DNA of 64,000 nucleotides from assembly GCF_030143255.1 (NCBI RefSeq), contig NZ_JARJNR010000005.1, forward strand, positions 1 to 64,000, written 5' to 3'. Each line of letters starts with the position of its first letter. The first letter of the stretch is position 1. Positions 17,275 through 25,302 of this stretch are shown in pieces. The notes under the pieces are model-generated. The model was given only the letters and a program-made list of their open reading frames with translations. It made no database searches and was not told where the DNA came from. The stretch comes from Frigidibacter sp. SD6-1 (lineage in GTDB: Bacteria; Pseudomonadota; Alphaproteobacteria; Rhodobacterales; Rhodobacteraceae). The position numbers and the translations under genes are program-made.

Positions 17275-18303
17275 TTACTCTTCGACCGCCCCGCCAGCGC
17301 CCTTCACCTCGGCTTCCCAGCGCGCCAGAAGCCGCTCGCGGGTGTCCGATGCGCCATAGGTGGCGAAATCGTAGTCGATCAGCTTGATCGAGGAGAGGTC
17401 GGGCGAATCCGGGTCAAGCGACGCGCCGGAATTCGAGGGGACATTGTAGACGCCGACCTGAAGACCGGCCTGCTGCGCCTCGGCAGTAAGGACGAAATCG
17501 ACCCATTTCTTCGCGGCCTCGGGGTTCTTGGCCCCCTTGATCACGGAAACACCACCAACCTCGTAACCGGTCCCCTCGCAGGGGGCGACGATCTCCAGCG
17601 GGAAACCCGCCTTCCGCAGGTTCACCATGTCATGCATGAAACCGATGGAAATCGTGGTCTCGCCGCGCGCCGCCGCCTTGGACGGGGCTGAACCCGACTT
17701 GGTGTACTGGTTCACATTGGCCCCGATCTCGGCCAGAAGCTTGAAAGCCTCATCCTCGCCGAAAAGCTGGGTGAGGGTCGCGAGTTCGGTATAGGCCGTG
17801 CCCGATGAATTCGGATTGGCGACCTGAATCTCGCCCTTGTAGGCGGGATCGGCCAGATCCTTCCAGCAGGCCGGAGCCTTCAGGCCCTTTTCGGCGAGAA
17901 TGTCGGCGTTATAGGCAATCCCCAGCGCCCCGGCATGGATGCCGATGGTCTTGCCGCCGGAGATCTCGGCGATGTTCACCGCCCAGGGCAAAAGCGCCGA
18001 CGTGTCGGCACCCGACGCCTCGGTCAGATCCTCAGCCGCAGCGATCAGATGCGGATCGCCCGTGCCTCCCCACCAGACGTCGATCTTTGGATTGCCCGCC
18101 TCTGCACGCACCTGCGCCAGTGTTTCACCCGTCGATTTGCGGACCATGGCGACGTCGATACCGGTCGCCGCCTCGAAATTCGAGGCCATCAGATCGCACC
18201 AATCCTGTTCGTTCGAACAGACGACGTTCAGTTCATCGGCAAAGGCGGGGGCGGCCAGAACGGCCAGCACAGCCGCAAGGCTGATCGAAGAGAATTTGTT
18301 CAC
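17275..18303 (-). CDS. afuA: AfuA-type periplasmic substrate-binding protein
   Basis: 342 aa with a signal peptide (LAAVLAVLAAPAFADE, cleavage after AFA, about residue 22). The mature protein matches the AfuA pattern as I remember it: ATGIDVAMVRKSTGE, DVWWGGTGDPHL, LGIAYNADILAEKGLKAP, IQVANPNSSGTAYTELATL, NVNQYTKSGSAP, GFMHDMV. AfuA of Actinobacillus binds hexose phosphates and sedoheptulose phosphate rather than iron, so a phosphorylated sugar is the best guess. The start is GTG 18303 with AAGGGAGGA five bases upstream; the ATG at 18305 is out of frame. First gene of the minus-strand importer operon and divergent from a two-component system. Confidence 0.87.
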   Translation of the reverse strand: MNKFSSISLAAVLAVLAAPAFADELNVVCSNEQDWCDLMASNFEAATGIDVAMVRKSTGETLAQVRAEAGNPKIDVWWGGTGDPHLIAAAEDLTEASGADTSALLPWAVNIAEISGGKTIGIHAGALGIAYNADILAEKGLKAPACWKDLADPAYKGEIQVANPNSSGTAYTELATLTQLFGEDEAFKLLAEIGANVNQYTKSGSAPSKAAARGETTISIGFMHDMVNLRKAGFPLEIVAPCEGTGYEVGGVSVIKGAKNPEAAKKWVDFVLTAEAQQAGLQVGVYNVPSNSGASLDPDSPDLSSIKLIDYDFATYGASDTRERLLARWEAEVKGAGGAVEE

Positions 18304-18552
18304 ATGTTCCTCCCTTGGGTTCGCACCGCAAGTCTCCTCTGGACGGGTCTGCGGCCGGTGCGGTCATGATGCGAAACAGACGCTCCGGTAGGCGAGCAGG
18401 GCTTGGTAAACAGTGCTAACACGAGGCGGCGAAACGGTTAACAATGTTACAGGCTGCGCGTTTGCCACTTAACAAAGCAAACCAAAAACCGAAGGTAGGG
18501 TCGGCAAAACCGTGCCATAGTCCTGTAAAACCGGACAAGACCCGTAACGCCG
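18304..18552. promoter_or_regulatory. divergent promoter region between importer and two-component system
   Basis: 249 bases between afuA and the response-regulator gene. It holds a short dyad TAACA-A-TGTTA (18439-18449) and nearby related TAAACA/TTAACA words (around 18408, 18440 and 18471), spaced irregularly, which could serve as OmpR-type binding repeats. The importer is probably controlled from here by the divergent regulator. No terminator or RNA element was seen. Confidence 0.5.
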
Positions 18553-19278
18553 ATGGCCGAGACCGACAGCCAGACCCCTGTGATTGCCGTCATCGACGAT
18601 GACGCCAACATGCGTGAAACCGTTGCGGCGCTTCTGACCGAGAACGGGTTCGAGGCGCACGCGTTCGAAGGGATCGCCGCCTTCGGGGCACATGGGGCGG
18701 ATGGGCTGGACATGGCGCTGATCGACCTCAAGCTTAACGGCGAAAGCGGTCTGTCGCTGGCGATGGACCTGCGCGCGAGGGGAAATCTGCCGATCATCAT
18801 GCTGACCGGGCGGGGCGACGAGATCGACAAGATCATCGGGTTGGAGGTCGGCGCGGACGATTATGTGATGAAGCCCTTCAACCCGCGCGAACTGATTGCC
18901 CGTATCCGCGCCGTACTTCGCCGCACTGGCCGCATGACGGCACCGAGGCCTGTTTCAGACGCCGCCATCCGTTTCGGAGATTTGCGCCTTGACCTGCAGA
19001 AACGCGAGCTCCTTGACGCTGAAGGCGATGAGATCGCGCTGACAAACGGCGAATACCGCCTTCTGGAATACTTCCTGCGCCATCCAGACCGGGTGATCCC
19101 GCGCACAGAGCTTCTGCAAGAGTTGGGCAGCGATCTGTCGAGCTATGTCGACCGCACGATCGACGTGCTGATCCTGAGGCTCAGGCGCAAGATCGAACCT
19201 GTTCCGTCAAAACCCGTCCATCTGCAGACGCGGCGCGGGCAGGGCTATCTTTTCGCCCTTGGTTCGGAGGAAGGATGA
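18553..19278 (+). CDS. OmpR-family response regulator
   Basis: 241 aa regulator. Receiver domain 9-125 with the acidic pair IDDDANMRE, phosphoacceptor Asp58 in ALIDLKLNGE, Thr in IIMLTGRGDE and Lys in YVMKPFNPREL. Winged-helix domain from about 135 (FGDLRLDLQKREL, LTNGEYRLLEYFLRHPDRV, YVDRTIDVLILRLRRKIE, RRGQGYLF). ATG 18553 has no clear Shine-Dalgarno, so the initiation site is slightly uncertain. It overlaps the histidine kinase by ATGA. Divergent from afuABC, so its target is most likely that operon, possibly with the transketolase and RuBisCO-like genes downstream. Confidence 0.9.
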   Translation: MAETDSQTPVIAVIDDDANMRETVAALLTENGFEAHAFEGIAAFGAHGADGLDMALIDLKLNGESGLSLAMDLRARGNLPIIMLTGRGDEIDKIIGLEVGADDYVMKPFNPRELIARIRAVLRRTGRMTAPRPVSDAAIRFGDLRLDLQKRELLDAEGDEIALTNGEYRLLEYFLRHPDRVIPRTELLQELGSDLSSYVDRTIDVLILRLRRKIEPVPSKPVHLQTRRGQGYLFALGSEEG

Positions 19279-21770
19279 GGGCCGCGGCGCCTCGTTGGAG
19301 CGTGCGTGGCAGGCTCTGGACTGCGCTTGCTGCACTGGCGGCATCGACCCTGATCGTCGGCATTGTCGCGATGATCGCGCTGGCGCGGGCCGAGGCGCGG
19401 CTTGAGGCCCTGCACCGCGATACGCTGACCGAAGTCGCCAATGCGCTGGAGCTGTCGCGTCGTTCCGCGGGTCTGGCAGCCTCGGCCCCTTATCTTCTCA
19501 ATCTCCCCTCGCTGATCCGTGTCCGGCAAGAGGCCGAGGCGATCAGCCGGACGATTGCGGAAATACGCAGTATGTCGGGCGGAAAAGGCGACGTATCGGG
19601 CGCGGTTGCCGCAATGGACATCGCTGTCGGGGATCTCGTGGCGGCGACCGGCCGGATGACCGAAGCGCGCGAACAGGGCCTCAGGCAGGTGGCTGCACTG
19701 TCGCTGCTGGAGCGCAGGGTGGCCCTTGCGACCGCCGATCCAGGAGCGCCGCTTGCGGTCCGGCGCGGCTGGCTGCAACTGCAAAGGCTTGCAAGTGCCG
19801 TCATCGGTGCGGGCCGGGCCGAAAGCCTGATCGCCGCCGGCGAGTTCCAGCGCGAATACCATCAGCAGATGGCCGCAGTGAAGCCGGATCTGCTTGATCC
19901 GGCCCAGCAAGACGCACTCAGTCTTGTCATCAGCCTCGTATCCGGCCCCGAGGGACTGTTCACGACAAGACGCCTCGAGCTTAGCGAGCGTCTCGCCGGG
20001 CAGAATGCGCTTTTCCGCATCCGTCGCGCAACTGAAGCGCTGAGCGAAACAAGTGCCGATGTCGTCGCGGCGGCAGAGGCAAAGCTGTCGCAGGAACGAA
20101 ACGCCACGTCGTCGACAATTGCCGTGGCGCGTCTTGCCGTGATCGGCGCGGCCCTGACCAGCGTCGCGATTGCCGTGGTGGCGGCGCTTTTCGTTTCAGG
20201 CTACGTCACGGGCAATCTTGCCGCGATTTCAGATGCGATGATGCGGCTCGCCTCTGGGGACCGTACCAGCCGTCTGCCGCGCGGAGAGGGGTCCGGCGAC
20301 GAAATCGGCAAGCTCTTCCACGCCTTCCGCACCTTCCGCGCCAATGCCCTGCGGCTCGACCGCTCCAACCGTCAGCTTGCCCGGAAGAATGCGCTTTTCG
20401 AACGGGTGTTCGGCAATATCAGCGACGGCGTCGCCATCATGGGCGAGGACGGCCGGTTGCTGGTCGCCAACCCGAGCCTGCCGCGCGTGCTGCGCATTGA
20501 TCCCGCCATCCTTTCCCGGCGCCCGGTGATTGACGAACTGCGTGTGGCCTCGTCCCTCGAAGGGGCGGGCGATGGCGATTGGCAAAGCGCCGACGGATTC
20601 GTCGTCGAGGCGCGGCGCAACTCGCTTCCCGCTGGCGGATCGGTCTGGCTTTTCGCGGATGCGACCGAAAAGCGCCGGATCGATGAGCGCCTCGCCCAGA
20701 TCCAGCGCATCGAGAGCCTTGGCAAGGTAACAGGCGAGGTGGCGCATGATTTCGGCAATATCCTGTCGACCATAGCCGGGTCGCTCCAGCTCTGGAAACC
20801 GGACCCGAGTGGCGAAGGCGATGCTGTTCGCAACCGGATCCGCGATGCCGTGGACATTGGCATCGCGCTGACCCAGCGGCTTCTGGTCTTCGCCCGCAAG
20901 CAGCATCTGGAGCCCGAGATCGTCGAGCTGAACGGTTTGATGGAAGGGCTGACAGATCTGATCGGCTTTGCCATGCGCGACGAGGTGACGCTGACGGTTC
21001 ACCCGGCCAAGGCACCGCTTCACGTCCGCGTCGACCCCGGGCAGCTGGAAAGTGCCATCCTGAACCTCTGCCTGAATGCCAACCAGGCGATCCAAGGTCA
21101 GGGGCAGGTCTGCGTCAGCCTGAGCGAAACCGACAGCGCTTGCGCCCGGATCACTGTGCGGGATGACGGACCAGGCATGGCGCCCGAGGTTCTGCGCCAT
21201 GCGATGGAGCCGTTCTACACGGCGCGTGCCGATGGCACCGGCACCGGGCTCGGCCTGTCGACGGTCTACGGTTTCATCCGCCAGTCGGACGGAGATATCC
21301 AGATCACCTCGGCGCCGGGCGAAGGCACCTCGGTCGCGCTCTATCTGCCGATCGTTGCGGGGGAGGCGCCCGTGCCGATGGTGGGGAGGAACCGGCTGTG
21401 TCTTGCCGTCGACGACGAACCTGCCGCACTGAAGGCAACAGCGCGCGCGATGACGTCGCTTGGCTGCCAGACCGAAATGGCGTCGAGCTACCGTCAAGCG
21501 CTCGACCTGCTCGAGGCTGGCGAAACACCGGACCTTCTTGTCACCGACCTCAATCTCGAGGCGGGACACTCCGGTTGGGAACTGGCCGAAACGTTCCTCA
21601 AGCGCTCGTCCAGTGCGCAGGCCATCGTCGTTTCCGGGCATGTGCCCCCGGATCATCCGCTGCTCCACCGGTTTGGTGCGCGGATCGCGATGGTACCCAA
21701 ACCGGCGACCGCGGCTGCTCTGGCACCAATCGTTGCGACCCGCATACATGAACAGGAGACCCATGAATGA
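19275..21770 (+). CDS. hybrid sensor histidine kinase with C-terminal receiver
   Basis: 831 aa. Membrane segment at about 12-33, a long periplasmic helical sensor (34-285) resembling TorS-type sensors, second membrane segment around 285-310, HAMP (310-365), a PAS-like region starting ARKNALFERVFGNISDG (about 370-475), then the kinase core: H-box GEVAHDFGNILS with His491, N-box NLCLNANQAIQ, G boxes VRDDGPGMAPE and GTGLGLSTVYGFI. A receiver domain follows (LAVDDEPAALKA, DLLVTDLNLE, IVVSGH). ATG overlaps the regulator stop (ATGA) and its own stop overlaps the cupin start (ATGA). It probably senses a periplasmic ligand, perhaps the sugar phosphate or ligand-loaded AfuA-like protein. Confidence 0.88.
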   Translation: MRAAAPRWSVRGRLWTALAALAASTLIVGIVAMIALARAEARLEALHRDTLTEVANALELSRRSAGLAASAPYLLNLPSLIRVRQEAEAISRTIAEIRSMSGGKGDVSGAVAAMDIAVGDLVAATGRMTEAREQGLRQVAALSLLERRVALATADPGAPLAVRRGWLQLQRLASAVIGAGRAESLIAAGEFQREYHQQMAAVKPDLLDPAQQDALSLVISLVSGPEGLFTTRRLELSERLAGQNALFRIRRATEALSETSADVVAAAEAKLSQERNATSSTIAVARLAVIGAALTSVAIAVVAALFVSGYVTGNLAAISDAMMRLASGDRTSRLPRGEGSGDEIGKLFHAFRTFRANALRLDRSNRQLARKNALFERVFGNISDGVAIMGEDGRLLVANPSLPRVLRIDPAILSRRPVIDELRVASSLEGAGDGDWQSADGFVVEARRNSLPAGGSVWLFADATEKRRIDERLAQIQRIESLGKVTGEVAHDFGNILSTIAGSLQLWKPDPSGEGDAVRNRIRDAVDIGIALTQRLLVFARKQHLEPEIVELNGLMEGLTDLIGFAMRDEVTLTVHPAKAPLHVRVDPGQLESAILNLCLNANQAIQGQGQVCVSLSETDSACARITVRDDGPGMAPEVLRHAMEPFYTARADGTGTGLGLSTVYGFIRQSDGDIQITSAPGEGTSVALYLPIVAGEAPVPMVGRNRLCLAVDDEPAALKATARAMTSLGCQTEMASSYRQALDLLEAGETPDLLVTDLNLEAGHSGWELAETFLKRSSSAQAIVVSGHVPPDHPLLHRFGARIAMVPKPATAAALAPIVATRIHEQETHE

Positions 21771-22132
21771 CCGAGATAACCTACCGCGCCGGACAGGCCG
21801 AAATCCGCCCGTGGGGCCGCTGGCAGGTGGTGCAGACCGATCCCGGCTATGTCGTGAAGCGGATCGACGTCAATCCGGGCGCGCGCCTGTCGCTGCAGTA
21901 TCACAACCACCGGTCCGAGCATTGGGTCGTGGTCGCAGGCCGTGGCAAGGTCACCATCGGCGGGGACACGATCCGGGTGGATCGCGGCAGCCACATCTAC
22001 ATTCCGAAAGAGATCAAACACAGAATCGCCAATGACGGCGACGCGCCACTGGTCTTCGTCGAAGTGCAATTCGGCACCGAACTCCGCGAGGACGATATCG
22101 TCCGGATCGATGACGATTTCGCGCGGAAGTAG
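21767..22132 (+). CDS. small cupin, mannose-6-phosphate-isomerase type II-like
   Basis: 121 aa single cupin domain like the C-terminal domain of type II phosphomannose isomerases: RPWGRWQVV, GYVVKRIDVNPGARLSLQYH, HNHRSEHWVVVAGRGKV with the metal ligands His-X-His-X4-His, IYIPKEIKHRI. It is translationally coupled to the kinase (ATGA). A stand-alone cupin of this type could isomerise or modify a sugar phosphate, or act as a ligand-sensing partner of the kinase. In Rhodospirillum a cupin (CupB) completes the MTA-isoprenoid shunt after a RuBisCO-like protein; whether this cupin plays such a role is speculation, as it is shorter and of another cupin subgroup. Confidence 0.8.
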   Translation: MTEITYRAGQAEIRPWGRWQVVQTDPGYVVKRIDVNPGARLSLQYHNHRSEHWVVVAGRGKVTIGGDTIRVDRGSHIYIPKEIKHRIANDGDAPLVFVEVQFGTELREDDIVRIDDDFARK

Positions 22133-22142
22133 CGGACAAACC

Positions 22143-22611
22143 CCGACCCACCGCACCACTGGTTCAAGCGCACCAGCGAAGGTGGGCCGCGCCCAACATC
22201 AGCCAGCGTCCGCAAAAGGGGAACTCCGCGCCAGGGGCGCAGACCCGCCCAGGAGACCAGAGATCGCGCCGCGACAGGCAGCAGACTGTCCTTGTATCGA
22301 TCTGGTCATGGTCAACAGCCTGCCCGCGCCTTCCGTCCTGTTCGCCGACCGGGCCCATAAGGCTGACAACGGCCGCAACACCATGGCGACGCGCACTGTC
22401 GTGCCGGTCATCCGGATGCGAAAGACCAGCAGGCGGCGCGTGGCCGTCGATCGCGCCCTCTACCGGCCGCGGATCTTGGTCGGGCGCTGATGCAACAAGC
22501 TGAAGAATGCCCGCCGCGTCCCCGCCCCGCTACGACAAGACCGCCGAAAGCCCACTCGGCTGCATCAGTATGGCGTCGATCCGCCTCTGGCGCCGCCGGT
22601 CGTCATCATGA
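22143..22611 (+). pseudogene. decayed IS5-type transposase, C-terminal half
   Basis: Translation in one frame gives LFADRAHKADNGRN and RALYRPRILVGR, matching the family segments LLADRGYDADxFR and RALYRQRxxIER of IS5-group transposases. An in-frame TGA (22488-22490) stands where the family has a coding residue; the same frame continues as CNKLKNARRV. A one-base insertion near 22527 shifts to RYDKTAESPLGCISMASIR, the typical C-terminal block, ending with TGA at 22609-22611. The N-terminal half is not recognisable and no terminal inverted repeats were found. It touches the 3' end of the next gene. Confidence 0.75.
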
Positions 22612-24192
22612 CGTCGGGCCGGAACCGGTGGGAAGAACCTTCGACAAGGCTGGAAATGCCTTGTACTCGGTAAAGAATCGTTCGGCCATAATATGCAAGA
22701 CGACGTCCGGCTTCTCCCGTTCTATTATGTCTTCGTAGACTTGCCCCTTGTGCCAAATAAAAACGCTTCGCGAAAAGTGCTCCGCCAAGAGCGGCACAAT
22801 GAAATCCGATGTCGAATCACGGAAGATCACCGCTCTGGGCAAATTCGCGTTATCGTTCTCGAATACAAAAAGCGGCCTTTCGCCGAGATTGTTCTCATAC
22901 TCCACATCACCGGCAACCCTCCGAGCGCTGCGTAGGTCATCCGGAAGCTCGTAACAAACTGTGTACTCGAAGGGCTTCCCGGGAGATATCGGCTTCCATG
23001 TCGTCTTAACGATGCGCGCCTGATCCTCAGGCATTTGGCTGGCAATATCCCCCTCATATCCGGCGAGTTTAGGCGTCAACTGCGACAAGCTTATCGGAGT
23101 CTTCTTCTTTCCGTCAGCCAGACTCGCATTCAGATGCTCGGCAATATGCAGATATGCCAAGAAAGCGCCGAGCCAGTTCGTGTGACTGTCGCCCTTGAAG
23201 TAAAGGAATCCAAGCGATTTAGCATCGCGAAATACATCCGCAAGGTAGCTGTAGCCCGGCACCCCTGCGTCCATGACTCTCTGTGCAGGTCGCCCTTCAT
23301 CAATTTGCATTCCGCGGAAAATCTTTGGTAGGTATTCCGGATAAACAGCCGACTTCTCCGGTATCACGAACTTTAGGTACTGTCGGCCGCTCTGATTCAA
23401 CGCTGTGCGCCGAGCTTTCAGTGTCTCGATCGCGCGCCCCAATTGCTCTTCAGTCCACTTTTTCTTGCCATACAAGTATTCCAAGAAATCAGAACTATCA
23501 TTGACCAGAAAAACCCAGCCATACTCGCTCAACATCCCCTTGTGAGGCGCGCAGCATCTTTCGGCATAGGTGATGACATCGCCATCAGTCATGTCGAACA
23601 TTGTGGATCTGGACGACCACAGGCGCAAATCATAGGATTTACTGGCATTCTCGCGCCCCAATTGAATGGTCTCCTCGAGGCCCAGGAACTTGGAGAGAAT
23701 GAGTGAATTCTCTCGGCTGCTGTTGTCGATATTGATTTCAAGGAACCGCACCCCTTTGGCGGAAGCCAGTCGTCGAATTCTCTCGTTCAGTGAAACATGG
23801 ATTTCTGACAGCCTCGGAATATCGAGCTTAAAGCCGAACTTTGTCATGAACTCCGTCATGCTGCGTTGCCAGACATTAAGACTTTCACGGCTTGAAAGTA
23901 TAAAGAAGGCATCGGGGTAGGTTTCTATCAATTCCTTGTAATAGCTTCTCGTCGGGTAGTCGGAGAACGCATCATAATCAGACGTGTCAATGAAGTCCCT
24001 CAGACGCTGCCAGTTTTCAGCCATGCCGATCTCGATCGGTTGCTCGGCGCCCGGATTCTGACTTACGCCACTTTCTTTAAAGTAATAGTGGATGGACCGG
24101 TAGCCCGCCGCGAGAAGAAACTTATGTATGGACGTGGTCCCGGTTCTGGAGTCACCCAGCACGAAGACCTTTTTGGGCGTGTCATTGTTCAT
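22606..24192 (-). CDS. sulfotransferase - SGNH (AlgX/AlgJ-like) fusion protein
   Basis: 528 aa. The N-terminal 250 residues look like a PAPS-dependent sulfotransferase: VFVLGDSRTGTTSIHKFL at 9-26 is the 5'-phosphosulfate loop, and AFFILSSRESLNVWQRSM the 3'-phosphate region. The C-terminal half resembles the SGNH-type O-acetyltransferase AlgX/AlgJ: YFKGDSHTNWLGAFLAY (Asp-X-His pair), PRAVIFRDSTSDFIVPLLAEHF (candidate nucleophile Ser) and KPDVVLHIMAERFF. Likely modifies a surface polysaccharide by sulfation and acetyl transfer; no signal peptide is seen. Base composition is visibly less GC-rich than the surroundings, suggesting transfer. The last residues (about TGSGPTS) are encoded by the transposase remnant, so the natural C-terminus may be lost. 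ATG 24192 follows GAAGGGAATCTC. Confidence 0.75.
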   Translation of the reverse strand: MNNDTPKKVFVLGDSRTGTTSIHKFLLAAGYRSIHYYFKESGVSQNPGAEQPIEIGMAENWQRLRDFIDTSDYDAFSDYPTRSYYKELIETYPDAFFILSSRESLNVWQRSMTEFMTKFGFKLDIPRLSEIHVSLNERIRRLASAKGVRFLEINIDNSSRENSLILSKFLGLEETIQLGRENASKSYDLRLWSSRSTMFDMTDGDVITYAERCCAPHKGMLSEYGWVFLVNDSSDFLEYLYGKKKWTEEQLGRAIETLKARRTALNQSGRQYLKFVIPEKSAVYPEYLPKIFRGMQIDEGRPAQRVMDAGVPGYSYLADVFRDAKSLGFLYFKGDSHTNWLGAFLAYLHIAEHLNASLADGKKKTPISLSQLTPKLAGYEGDIASQMPEDQARIVKTTWKPISPGKPFEYTVCYELPDDLRSARRVAGDVEYENNLGERPLFVFENDNANLPRAVIFRDSTSDFIVPLLAEHFSRSVFIWHKGQVYEDIIEREKPDVVLHIMAERFFTEYKAFPALSKVLPTGSGPTS

Positions 24193-24267
24193 GAGATTCC
24201 CTTCACGAATTCATTCCACTCTTCTCGATGAGTCCTCCTCGAGGGAAGGCGTCTCCCACATACTTTT

Positions 24268-25302
24268 TCAGGCAAGGGTCATCAGATCGGTATGTTTGAC
24301 GAGCCATCTCCGGAAGTCCGTCTCGTAAGGATTCGGGAAGGCCTCTTGTAGATCCAGCCTTTGCCTGAATAATTCGCGCGCTGCCTTGGGTATCGCCGTT
24401 CCATCCCTGAAGACGCCATAATACCACCAACCCGACGGAATCCTCGGGTCGGTGAAACGTTCTACCTCGCGCCGGTACCAGGCCCAGATCTCATAGACCT
24501 CAAAGTTGTCTTTCGCATAGCGTTCGGTCATCGTGTCGCCGATCGGGCCGAGCTTGGTAAAATGGTAGAATCGCAATGGCGCGCCATTGACCAGAATAGA
24601 ACCGTCCAAGGGTATCGAAATCTTCCGATGACTGAGGTTCCAGCTGGCAACATTATAGCCCGGGTCTCGCAAGACTTTTACACTATCGAAATAGCACGGG
24701 ATGAGATTGCACCATTTCTGATCAACAAATACGCCGATATCCAGTCGATCGACACACCAGGAATCCAGTCGCGCGGTCCACCACTCGGCAAAGGCCCTTG
24801 CTTCTCCATCGTTGCGCAAGGCCAGGAAGCCGAGGTTATACGTTCCATAGTGCAACGACGTGATCTCGTTGTCGCGGATCGCTATTTCCTCTGTTTCGGG
24901 TGTGGTCTGATGCGGGGTCAGTACAATAGACCAATCGTCCAGAAGATCTATTACCGGTTTCATCGAGCCAAAAACCGCAATGTCCGGATCGAAATAGACG
25001 ACCTTTTCCGCGTCCGGTTGATCCATGATATGCATGATCGCCCGGCCCTTGACGGCAGTGCAAGCCTCCACGATGTCGTAACGGAAGAGCCAGGGTTCGA
25101 CGGCCTCACCAAGCAATTGCTCGGCGGTAATGACCCTGTCGAATTCCTCGTTCGAGATATCGAAATTGAACCCCTCGGGTGGGTGGTCCGTGATGACGGC
25201 CCAGATAATCCAGTCAGGGTGCTGGCGGCGCAGGCTGCTGGCCAATACGCGGGCGCGGTTCAGGTAGCTGTAGGAAAAACTGGTGAAGGCGTGGACGGTC
25301 AT
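24268..25302 (-). CDS. glycosyltransferase, GT8-like
   Basis: 344 aa. Starts HAFTSFSYSYLNRARVLASS, the usual beginning of GT-A-fold enzymes that read a donor sugar nucleotide; the metal-binding DxD motif is in KVVYFDPDIAVFG (about 99-111). HYGTYNLGFLALRND, LDIGVFVDQKWCNLIP and PLRFYHFTKLGP are typical of the family also annotated as DUF-type nucleotide-diphospho-sugar transferases. Cytoplasmic, acting in surface glycan synthesis. Coupled by ATGA to the large FkbM-glycosyltransferase gene; 75 bases lie between it and the sulfotransferase gene. Donor and acceptor are unknown. Confidence 0.78.
   Translation of the reverse strand: MTVHAFTSFSYSYLNRARVLASSLRRQHPDWIIWAVITDHPPEGFNFDISNEEFDRVITAEQLLGEAVEPWLFRYDIVEACTAVKGRAIMHIMDQPDAEKVVYFDPDIAVFGSMKPVIDLLDDWSIVLTPHQTTPETEEIAIRDNEITSLHYGTYNLGFLALRNDGEARAFAEWWTARLDSWCVDRLDIGVFVDQKWCNLIPCYFDSVKVLRDPGYNVASWNLSHRKISIPLDGSILVNGAPLRFYHFTKLGPIGDTMTERYAKDNFEVYEIWAWYRREVERFTDPRIPSGWWYYGVFRDGTAIPKAARELFRQRLDLQEAFPNPYETDFRRWLVKHTDLMTLA

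Noticed and set aside
17275-18303. Iron(III) transport as function of the AfuABC-like genes
   Set aside because: The binding protein has the sugar-phosphate AfuA-type segments (GGTGDPHL, NPNSSGTAY) and lacks the tyrosine pattern expected of ferric-binding proteins; iron remains possible but less likely.
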